The position numbers were made by a program, and so were the translations under genes. The notes beneath the pieces are model-generated. The model saw only the letters and a list, made by a program, of their open reading frames with translations, was not told the DNA's origin and did no database searches. 64,000 nucleotides of DNA, taken from the NCBI GenBank assembly GCA_016271365.2, contig JADMNL010000028.1, positions 97,247,501-97,311,500 on the forward strand. Reading direction: 5' to 3'. Origin of the DNA: Neoceratodus forsteri (lineage: Eukaryota > Chordata > Ceratodontiformes > Ceratodontidae). Shown here one piece after another: positions 11,745 to 21,671 of this stretch (position 1 is its first letter; each line of letters starts with the position of its first letter).

Positions 11745-12250
11745 TACATGTGGTGTAATGACGAAACAGCAAAGTGATACAGGGGCAACAGGGTAGGTCC
11801 TGTGAGGAGAGCTTGGAAGATGCCAACATGTACGTGCTGGAGGACAGGAGAAAGACGGGGGACATGACTGAGACATTCAGATACCGTCGTAGAATAACAA
11901 GGTGGACAGTGGGGAGCTGTTCACAAGGAGTAGCAACATGGATACCAGGGGTTACTTCCTGACACTGGTGTGAGGGAGGTGCAAGAAGGATGTGTGGAAG
12001 TACGTTTCGACAGAAAAAGCGACGGTAGATTGGAACAAACTGCTGGAAGAGGTCATCAGGCCTGAAGCAAAGGGAGAGTACAAAAGGGGATTGGACAGGT
12101 ACGTGGGAACAGTGTATAATGGGGCAGGCTGGAGGCAGGTAGGAAGGACTGGCAAGGAAAAGGGCAGAGTGCCAAAATCAGACACACTAGAGCAGACTGG
12201 AAGGGCCACTAGGACTTATTTGCTGCCATTTTCTGTGTTTCTGTGTACCC
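11745..12250 (+). pseudogene. CR1 LINE 3' remnant
   Basis: Translation contains LEDRRKTGDMTETFRYRRRI (~11838-11897) and a downstream DWNKLLEEVIRPEAKGEYKR block (~12030-12090). It ends GRATRTYLLPFSVFLC just before a C-run. These are typical of the C-terminal tail and 3' end of CR1-like ORF2. The frame is broken by stops. The reverse-transcriptase core is missing, so it is a short 5'-truncated copy. Confidence 0.75.
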
Positions 12251-12632
12251 CCCCCCCCCACACACCTTCTATATCCCTTCAAAACAGGATATAGCCTGGG
12301 ATCCAGACTGGATGCTGCATGGTCAAACTTGGGTCCAGATTGTTAAAATTCCCTGAAGATGTTATTCCTGAAGTTCATACATTTTGTTTCTTATACTCCT
12401 AGCGTTAGTGCAAAACCTTCCTAGTCCTCCTTCTGTTCTCCCCCCTTCAGTTTTTCTGTGCATCCCCCCCCTTTTTCCATCTCCTCTACCTCCTCCCTCT
12501 CCCTTGCTGTCTTCCCACTGCTCCTCTTAGCCTCTGCCTGAACTCAGATTTTCCAGACCTCCCCCATCCATTTTTTCCCCTTAGCTTTTGCTTGTGGCTG
12601 TCTTTCCTTCAGCATTTGATGAAATCTTTTTT
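12251..12632. other. Pyrimidine-rich spacer
   Basis: A C-run (12249-12259) and long CT-rich stretches at 12410-12560. No gene seen. Confidence 0.5.
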
Positions 12633-12725
12633 GTTTTAATTCATTTATTTATGTCTTTGATAACCAGGTAGGTGGACTGATCCATAAGGACCACCGATTT
12701 CAGCCACGACCCGGGCCCCAGAGAA
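12633..12725 (-). repeat. SINE 3' tail fragment
   Basis: On the minus strand it reads CCCGGGTCGTGGCTG ... CCTGGTTATCAAAGACATAAATAAAT. This resembles tails at 39135, 49048 and 55069 ending in a GGTTATCAAA-like motif plus A-rich tail. No promoter boxes remain. Confidence 0.45.
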
Positions 12726-13130
12726 AGGCAGCAAGGTGGACATTGGAAGATTGTACAAAAGTACATATCCAGCAGTAATACAAGTGCATGTAGGGACAAA
12801 GAAACAATTAGGACACAGAGAAGTAGAGACTGGGTAACAAAAGGAGGTCTAAGTCTGCAGATCAAAAAAGTATGTACAAATTACACAAAAACAAAAAGCT
12901 TATTTACAATAGTTGAGCTGCCATGCATTTAGACAGGGTTGTTAAATAAACAAAAAAAATGTGACTATAATACAGCAGTTCATTTTGTCACTTATGCAAT
13001 ATTAGACTAGAATACATCAGATTATTTCGACAGAGGCAGCCCTGCTTGACCCTGAAACTACTTTGTATTTAGTTTGTAGTTTTCAAAAGATGAGGTTTTT
13101 ATCTCTTTACTGTGTTTTACTGTGTGGGCT

Positions 13131-13350
13131 GGCAGTATAGCCTAGAGGTTAGAGAAACGAGGTGTGAATGAGCTTAATACATCCAGCAAACCAGACCTGA
13201 GGTTGATTCTCACAATCTCCACTTGCATACTGTGTGACTCTGAGAACGTCACTTAACCGCCCAGTGCTCCCAAGTCGCTCCTGAAAACAGGCACTTGTGC
13301 CTAGTGGGCCTTACCCGGTTACCAAAGACTAAAATAATAAAAAAAAAAAT
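13131..13350 (+). repeat. tRNA-derived SINE with MIR-like core
   Basis: Starts GGCAGTATAGCCTAGAGGTTAGAG, an A-box-like segment, with GAGGTTGATTCTC as the B-box position. The MIR/CORE-like stretch CTGTGTGACTCTGAGAACG, TCACTTAACC follows. It ends with CAGGCACTTGTGCCTAGTGG and an A-rich tail. A second copy is at 26549-26758, and a 3' piece is at 44455-44528. Confidence 0.8.
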
Positions 13351-13702
13351 TTCCTTCAGTGATGCAAATACCTTTTAAGGGGAAACCACATGGTTTAAAG
13401 AGGAAATGGCTTTTTGACAGTTTATTTCTCTTCAGACTTCAGGAAGACGATACAGCGTTTCTAACTTGTGAGTCTTGGTGTCAGAGGGTGTGGGAAAACA
13501 GATAGGTGTTCACACAGAAATTCAGGTGCAACACGCAGGTAGTGTGGTGTTATTTAAGAGAAAAAAATAAATAAAAAAGGAAAATTCCACTTGACAGTAG
13601 TCAAGGTTTCGATCACCACTACGTTTGGTGAAAAGCAAGGAATCTTTAGCTTATGCCAAGCTTCAAGACATAAAACTGAGCATGTCTTGCTCTGATACCA
13701 GT

Positions 13703-15486
13703 CATAGATACATAGATACATAGACAGTGTCGGCAGATAAGGGCCTATGGCCCACCCAGTCTGCCCATTCGAGCTTGTAAGTTCAGTTTATGTTTTCCTA
13801 GAAGTCTGTTGCCCCTTACCCCTGACCTCCAGAATTCCTTTATGTCTATCCCATGCATTCTTAAATCCTGTGATTGTTTCAGCCCCACCACTTCCTCTGG
13901 CAGGGTGTTCCACTTGTTCACCACCCGCTCTGTGAAGAAATTCTTCCTCATGTTTCCTCTGAATTGTCCTCCTCCAACTCTCATCCCATGCCCCTAGTCC
14001 TGGAACATCTTTTTGCTTAAAAATAGTGTATTCCATGCACCCTGTTCCTCCCTGTGAGATACTTGTATGTCTCTATCATATCCCTCTCTCCCTCCCTCTC
14101 CTCCAGGGAGTACATGTTCAGTTCCTTCAACCAGTCTTCATAGGACTTGTGATGCAATCCATGCACCATCTTTGTTGCCCTCCCTGAACCTTCTCTACCC
14201 TGTCTATGTCCTTACGTAGGTATGGTCTCCAGAACTGTACACTGTACTCCAGGTGGGGCCTCACTAGTGTCTTGTATAGCTGAATTATGATCTCTTTTCC
14301 TGCTGGTGATGCCCCTGCCTATACATCCCAGCATCCTATTTGCTTACCTGCTGCCTTGTCACAATTGTTTCCCTCACCTTGAGGTCATCAGAGATGATAA
14401 CCCCAAGATCCCTTTCCTGCTTGGCATGCTTATCCTCACCCCCAACTGATATATTGTGCCAGGGTTTTTGTGCCCCATATGCATTATCTTGCACTTCTTT
14501 GCACTGAATTTCAACTGCCAAACCCTTTGACCATTCTTCAAGTTTCTGCAGGTCCCTTCTCATTCTGTCTACACCCTCTGGTGTGTCTACTCTGTTACAG
14601 AGCTTTGTGTCACTCAGCTAACAGTGGAATTCTGCCTTCTAGGTCCTGTGCAATGTCACTGATGAAGATGTTGAATAGGACCGTCCAGCACTGATCCCTG
14701 TGGTATCCCCACTGGTCACTCTTCCCTCTGTGGAGTGACAGCTATTTACCACCACCCTCTGTGTCCTGCCACCCAGCCAGTTATCTACCCACCACACTAC
14801 TGTCCTGCCTCACCCATATTCCCAGTTTGTGAATAGTCTCTATGTGGCATAGTGTCAAAGGCCTTGCTGAAGTCCAAATAGGCCATGTCCATGCCCTCCC
14901 TGATCCACCTCCCTAGTCACCCAGTCAAAAATTCAACGAGGTTGGTCTGACATGACTCTCCCCTGGTGAAACCATGCTGCCTTGGGTCCTGTAGTCCATT
15001 GACAACCAGATGTTCCACCAATCTCCTTCAGTAATGCTTCCATGATCTTCCCACTACTGAGGTGAGGCTGACTGGTCTGTAGTTCCCTGTTTCCTCTTTG
15101 TTCCCACTTTTTGAAGGGGACTATATCTGCTGTCCTCCAGTCTTTGGGTACCTCCTGTTTCCAGTGATCGGCTAAACAGGATAGCCAGAGGTTCAGCCAC
15201 CACCTCTCTTAGTTCTTTAAGGACCCTGGGTGCACCCCATCTGGCCCCATTGCTTTATCAACTCTATTACTTCCAGTTCCTTCAGGACCCTTTTCTGTAA
15301 AGGGACTTGTGTCCATTTCTGCACCATTCTCACCCTTGTACTCCTTCAGACCCATTACCCTCCTCTTCCTCAGTAAAGACTGAGCAGAAATACCTGTTCA
15401 ATATGTCAGCTTTACTGTTGTTATCCTCCACGTGGCCCCCATCCTCCCCCTTCAGTCTCACTATCCCTCCCTTTGTCTTTCTTTTT
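13703..15486 (-). pseudogene. CR1 LINE, 3' part (interrupted by HPE copy B)
   Basis: On the minus strand this gives CR1 ORF2 fragments: MDMAYLDFSKAFDTM (~14845-14890), the RDLQKLEEWSKG region (~14525) and the C-terminal FFTERVVNKWNTLPEEVV (~13880-13940). It ends with the CR1-style tail GGGCCATAGGCCC and a short CTATGTAT repeat at ~13703-13725. Stops and frameshifts break the frame. The upstream part of the same LINE continues at 18467-18775 on the far side of a 2,980-bp insertion. Confidence 0.85.
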
Positions 15487-18466
15487 ATGTTTGCTTGCAC
15501 GCATGTGCAAGAAACATAGTGCCATCATCTGAGATTTCGGAGGTGTGTCACCTCCTCCTCCAATTCCGTCAGTGTGTTGGCAGGCGCGGCCCCTGTAAGC
15601 CAATGCATGCTGAGCTGTCTATGACAAGCTCCAAAATGCAGTGGCATATAGTTGAAAGCGGGAGCACGCTGAGTGAGCAGCATAGATATTGGCTGCTCAC
15701 GCAGCTCCCCCCACACAGATGCCCACGCAGGCGAGCGTGCCTCGCCTCCCGCACGCACGCACTGTATAGCTGATGGGTGCCCAACTTGCCGGGCTGATGC
15801 TGCTCCCCTGCCTCTCTCCCCCAAAGCTCTTCGAAATACCACGCTGGAGCCCACCCCAGCGTACACCAATGATATAGCCGATGGGGTGCCCAACTCCGCC
15901 GGCTCCACTGTCCTAAACTCCCCCGTAGTAAGTGCCATGCTGGAAGCCCACCCCAGCGTGGCAAGCGATCCTTAGGCCGACAGGGATGCCAATCCTCGCT
16001 GGCTGAACGCCTCAACTGCCTTGTGCCACGCTGGGAGCCCACCCCAGCGTGACAAACATCTCATGTCGTCCATTTTTTTTTACCTAAAGAAAAACGGTCC
16101 CACGTAGTCTCCCTGGCCCTCCCACAACCCGCACCCACCCACTGTGCACCCAGCCTCCCCACATCCCCTTCACCCCACCCTATACTTACCTCCGAGCTCG
16201 GCGCGATGATCTTTGGTGGACCGGAAAACGCCTGCACTCTTCAAAGCCGACCGCAAACTGAGGAAATGCCGTAAGCTGTATAATGGGCTAGATAGGGGGT
16301 TTCAACTTTGTTGCTAGTAGGTATTTTGATTTTGCACCAATTACATAAGTTTTGGGACTCTCTTCGATTGATAAACATTATTGGCGGCAAAGAGTCAGCC
16401 CGGCGGTGATTTCGCAGTCACCGCGTGAAATCACCCTTCAGGCCTGAATAACACCATGACAGTGACATCATTCATGAGAAGGGGTCCTAAAACCCCATGT
16501 TGAAAATTTGCTGCCAAAATTCCAAAAATGACTGTTTTATCGAGCAGGTGCTATGAGTTCCTACGCAGGCTCAGAAGTTCGCGAAATTTTCAATATTTTC
16601 ACCCCAGATTTTCAACATTGCCATTTTACCACACCTTCTTATGAGTAGTATAGCTGTCATTTTTCACATCTCACCCAAAATGTGTTTCCGCCCATGTAGC
16701 GCACAATGGCGCAGTCGGTGTGCAAAATCAATGTACGGGACAAATTAAGAAAATCACAGTGATATTGTTCATGAGCAGAGGTGTTAAAATGGCTATGTTG
16801 AAAATTTGGTGAAAAATTCCTCAAAATGACTTGTTTTATAGCGTCATGCAGTTCCTACGCACACCGTGAGGTCGCAAATTTTCAATATTTTCACCCAGAT
16901 TACTTTTCTGCCATTTTACCACACCTTCTTATGAGCAGTACAGCTGTCATTTTTCACATCTCACCCAAAAGCGTGTTTCCGCCCATGTAGCACACAATAA
17001 GCCGGTCGATTAATGCAAAATCAATGTCTGAGGATAAATTAAGAAAATCACAGTGACACTGTTCATGAGCAAAGGTCTTAAATGGCTATGTTGAACATTT
17101 GGTGAAAAATCCAAAATGACTGTTTTATTAGCGTCGTTGTACAGTTCCATGCACGCTTGTAAGTTCGCAAATTTTCAATATTTTCATTCCAGATTTTCAA
17201 CATTGCCATTTTATTACATCTCCTTATGAACAGTACAGCTGCAATTTTTCATGTCGCCTAAAATGTGTTTTCGCATACATGTAGCGCACAATGGTGCTGT
17301 TGGTGTGCAAAGCAATGTTTAGGACAGATTAAGAAAATCACAGTTACACTGTTCATGAGCAGAGGTCTTAAAATGGCTATGTTGAAACTTTGGTGACAAA
17401 AGTCCATAAAATGACTGTGATACTGAATGAGCATTACGCAGTTTCCACGCACTTCACTATTTCATGACTTTGTAATATTTTCAGTCCAGATTTTCACCAG
17501 TGACATTTTTCCACACTTCCTTATGAACAGTACAGCTGTCATTTTTCACAACATGGCTGAAGTGTGTTTTCACAGTTTCAGCGCAGAGATGCGTGGTCGC
17601 TGTGGGAAATCATTGTTCGGCACAGATAAAGAAAAACACAGTGACACTGTTCATGATCGGAGGCACCAAAATGCCTGAGTTGACAATCTGCTGTAAAAAA
17701 TCCCCAACCTAATAATATTACGGGTGTGCGTTGCACAGTTTCTATGTACGCTCGTGACTTCACCATTTTTTTAAATATTTTTACTACAGATTTGCAACAT
17801 TGCCATTTTTTACACCTCCCCATGAACAGTACAGCTGTTATTTTTACATCCTGTTCGAATGTTTTTGCACCTGTGGTGCTAAATGCCGTAGTCACTGTGT
17901 ATAAGCAGCTTCGCTAACAAACTGATATTCCCCTGTTCATGAGGTGGGGTCACAAAACAAACATGTTGAAGATTTGGAGGAAAATACCAATGAATGCCTG
18001 AGGTATTAGGATTTCAACTATAACGCCTAACCCTGTAGAGAATGACAGGCATCAGGGGTGTGACTTGGGATTCTTGCCTGTGATGCTCATACCATTCCAC
18101 ACCCTGCAGTCAGTGAGAGGCATCGAGGTATGCCTTGGACTCTTCGGCCCCAAACTTCACCCCATTCTCCTGTATCGCACCCATCTCACCATATTTCCTA
18201 ATGAAATGGGGTGCGCATAAGGGCCAAAGACCCCAAGAAACACCGCGACACTTGTCAGTGTCTGCAGGTTGGGGTGTGGTGAAATGGTGTGGCCGTTATG
18301 CCTGACGACCCAAACGCACACCCCAATGTCTGTCACTCTCTGCAGGGTGGTGATGGGGTTGGCTTCAGTTCAGTACTTCACTGCCATTCCTATTACGCAG
18401 CTCTGTAACTTCTACACTACCACTGCCAATGCCAGCAAGCAAACATTCGGCATTGACAAATGCTTG
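15487..18466 (+). mobile_element. HPE element copy B, complete, inserted in a CR1
   Basis: The ends are defined by the interrupted CR1. The left end is a stem-loop: ATGTTTGCTTGCAC (15487-15500) and GTGCAAGAAACAT (15505-15517) pair over 13 bp with one bulged G. Then come GTGAGCAGC/GCTGCTCAC (~15672-15699), a GC-rich zone with GCCACGCTGGG/CCCAGCGTGAC (16025-16053), an intron-like segment (16084-16257) and ~296-bp array units (~16450-17960). The far end (~18000-18466) has inverted GACAGGCAT-type motifs. It closes with GCAAGCAAACAT (18435-18446), the exact inverse of the left 12-mer, and ends ACAAATGCTTG. Flanks are CTTTTT and TTTCAC, fitting a TTT duplication or insertion into a T-run. No transposase frame; superfamily unknown. 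Confidence 0.85.
16084..16257 (-). other. Conserved exon/intron-like segment in HPE copy B
   Basis: On the minus strand a 68-bp segment (16190-16257) follows the acceptor-like TTTCCTCAG. It ends at the consensus donor GTAAGTATA. A 106-bp intron-like stretch then ends CCGTTTTTCTTTAG. The same layout is in copies C and D. The 68-bp piece is open in at least two frames but too short to identify. Confidence 0.5.
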
Positions 18467-18775
18467 TTTCACTTATGTACCTGTAAAAGGTTTTGTCCCC
18501 TCTCCCCACTGATTTTGCAATGTGTTCTTCTTTCTGAGCTTTGGCTTCCCTTACTGACCTCCCTGCCTCCCTTTGCTTCTCCTGGTACTTCTCCCTATCC
18601 CCTTCTGCCTGCATCTTTTTGTACTGCCTGAATGCAGTCTTTTTGGCTTTCACTTTCTTTGCTACCTCTTTAGAAAACCATAATGGTCTCCTCTTCCTTT
18701 TCCTTTTGCTAACCTGTTTAATGCATAATTCTGTTGTTCTTGTAATCCTCATTTTAAATACTGCCCACTGTAGAC
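18467..18775 (-). pseudogene. CR1 LINE, 5' part of the interrupted copy
   Basis: The minus strand encodes RRPLWFSKEVAKKVKAKK followed by FRQYKKMQAEGDREKYQEKQ. This is the linker between the endonuclease and reverse-transcriptase domains of CR1 ORF2. It resumes at TTTCACTTATGTACCTG directly after the HPE end. Together with 13703-15486 it makes one LINE. The endonuclease domain is absent beyond ~18775. Confidence 0.85.
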
Positions 18776-21671
18776 CCCGGAGTCAGTTGAAAAAACAATT
18801 ATGACTAACTTACCGCACATTATGACTGATTTTTTCAACTAGTTTGAAATTTCTGACTTCAACTAACTGAAGAAAATCCAACCAATTTTTTCAACTTTCA
18901 CCATCGTTGAATTTTATTATGTAGTAGTTTGTCATACTTTTTTAACTTTGAATCTTTTTTTATTAAAATTGTGACTATAAAAGTTAACAAAATGTATGGA
19001 AAAGTCCCCCTTCCCCAAATCAATGGTGCACGTACACACACAGCCTTCACTTTCTGACATCACAAAATGGGTCTACATGTGCCTACGTGGGGGCATGTTG
19101 GTGGGCTAAGGTCAGGAAGCAACTCCACTTTTAGTATTTGGGATTTAGCAGCATTATAACATCATAAATGGGCAGAAACAAAAGAAATTATGTATGCCCC
19201 TCAACTCTGGGGCAGGTGAGGTATTGTATATGTTGGAGGGATCAGCAACTAGGCGGCAGCAGCTAAGAAGCTGGCTGCTCTTTAAAATGCAAATACAAAG
19301 TGCAGTGAAACAACTCTACACACAGAAGGGACCCACTAAAGCACAATAACCAGTCAAAACAACAACATATAGTAAGCCCTGAAGTAACAAGTTGAAGCAG
19401 GGCAGTAAAATAGTATACGGTATAGAAAATAAGCAGCAGTAATACTAGTTACTTAGAAAAAGAACTGTGAGTCTAAAATACAGTATAGGTAGGGCCTCTT
19501 AAACACACCACAGAAGCTAGAAGGTACCCTTTGCAAGCAGAGCTAACCATCAATATATGTTAGTTTACTAGTAGTCGTAGAATCTGTGAGACTAAAAACA
19601 GTTTATGAGAGGTCCCCTAGAAATACCTCCTGTAGCGTATACTGGTATGCCACCCTTACGGTGACACCAACCCAGCAAAATACATACTTGTTGGCAAAAT
19701 CAACACTTTACTGACAGGTCGCTGTGTTGGTGTGCCTGAGACTGAGGCATGCTGTCTCCCGGTCCTGCACCCCCACCTCGAATCAACTCCGACTGGAGTT
19801 GAGAATCCAAATGATGGGGGGTTGGGGAACTAAGAGCCCTGATAAAAAAAAAAATGCCGGGAGACTCGCAGGGAATCATGTAGACTGCAACTTGCGGTCA
19901 ACTTGATTCCTGTTGATGTAATCCCGGTTGACGGAAAGAATGTCTAACCGGCATGGTAGAGCCAGGTATACCAGAACTGAGATGTATCTATAGCTTAAAT
20001 TTAAAGGTAAAAAAATTCATGCATATTTAAAAACATTTTCTGACACAGTTTCTGAACTTGTCTTGGCTTTCAGCTTGTACACTAATGTGTTTTTTAAAAT
20101 TTTATTTATCTTGCCGTGAGGACTTCAATATTTAGTCTATCTGATTCCTACAGAGGCAATCAAGAAATATTTTGTTCATTGGACCCGACCAACCATGCTC
20201 CGTGCTCCGGCCTTCTATGGGCCTGGGAACTCACCAACCGACCACCTGCGCCTGGCCTGCTCCATGACCTCGTGGGGAGTCTGACTTATTCACAATGCCA
20301 CCACAGTTAGAGATAGCCCAGCCGAGCCGCCAGCAGTAGATCGATGATGATTGATCACCTTGGCTTTTCAGGTTCGGCCCTGTGCCCCCAAGCTCTCAAC
20401 CAGCCAGACAAGCCAGCCTAGCATGCAGCAGACACACAGACAGACTGAGTAGTCTGTGAGGGTCCATCCTCCTCCTTCCTATTGTGCACTGCCCAGCCCT
20501 GGTGGGCCTTGCATACACATCTCATACAGTACCTTGCTCACTGTAGTAGCCTGTTGCCAGTTCCGTCAGGTGTTGGCTGATGAATCAGCGGTGGGTGACT
20601 CCATGGCTCAGGCTACCCCTGCTGCTCTACTCGGTGGTGGTGCTGGTGTTTTTCTGAGCTGTATGCTCCCTCCTCCCAACCTGCACATTCGGTCCCCAAC
20701 CCAGACCCACGTCCCCACTCCGGCACTCTGCGCAGTGGAACTAATGCACCTACCACTCCTCCTCCTTGCCAACTCTGAAAACCTGACTGAGGCTGAGTGA
20801 GAGTTGCCCAATGGGCCCGGCCGATTGGGTCACAGGCTGATCCCAGCCATGACCAGACCACTGACTTGCTGCCTTTACACGATTGCTGCTTGACTTTACT
20901 GGAGGACTGACTGGGACCTGCACAACCACACACTAGTCTCTCTCCAGGCATCGGACACATCAGAGCAGCGGACACGGTTAACTTATTTTTAAATTAATGG
21001 CCGAACAACCAAACTTCATCCATGCAGAAAAACACTGCTTGCTCTGTTTCCCACACACCAACACAGATGCCACTTCTCCTGACAGTCTCCTCTCCTTCCT
21101 AGGCATGCCCTCCCCGCCATATCATGCAGCCAGTCACAGACACTCTCAAGCTCCTCTCTCCTCCTTCTATCTCTCCTAATTGGTGGAAGTTTCATGTTCA
21201 GGAGCCAGGGGTGCATTTTATTGGCTGTAAGGCTCAGTGCTGGCAGTTGAGGACTGTTAGATATTCTCAGTTCCCCCAGCCCCCTTCTCCCCTGGAAAGA
21301 AAAAAAGAGAAAACACACTGCAGTGCACCACAAAAACAAACCTGGATGGATCACGGAATCATCAACTGCAGTGGATTTCAACTCTACTATTTTATGACTG
21401 CAATCCAATGCAATTGCAACTGATTGCAGCTGCATTGAATTGCAACTGACTATTTCAACTGCCGATGACTGCTCCGGGGTCTAGCCCACTGTTCCTCAAC
21501 CTCTGATTCCTGTCCCATTCCCCTTAATGCCTCTTTCAAGTATCTCCCCATTTTCCCAAAGTATCTGTCAGATACCTTCTGACTATAAATCTGTCAGAGA
21601 AGGCCAAATGAAGGGGTTTTATACCTCCCCTTGATCAGGTGATCCGCCCCTTTTTAGAGAAATAAATTTTT
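18776..21671. other. Unassigned non-coding stretch
   Basis: Starts with repeated TTTTTTCAACT and AGTTGAAAAAAC words near 18785-18920. The rest is mixed sequence with a CT-rich, more GC-rich section at 20140-21300. Open frames of up to 139 codons (21016-21435, minus) have no recognisable domain and overlap on both strands. I see no LINE or SINE I can name. Confidence 0.4.

Noticed and set aside
13131..13205. Functional tRNA gene
   Set aside because: A/B-box-like words belong to a SINE followed by a MIR-like core and A-rich tail; no complete cloverleaf.
15487..18466. HPE as a Helitron, IS200/IS605-like or ordinary TIR transposon
   Set aside because: No TC...CTRR ends or A^T target, no long TIRs and no recognisable Rep/helicase, Y1 or DDE transposase. 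The hairpin ends alone do not justify any of these.
20456..21435. Exons of a host gene in the GC-richer stretch
   Set aside because: Open frames overlap on both strands, none shows a domain, and I could not link them with convincing splice sites.
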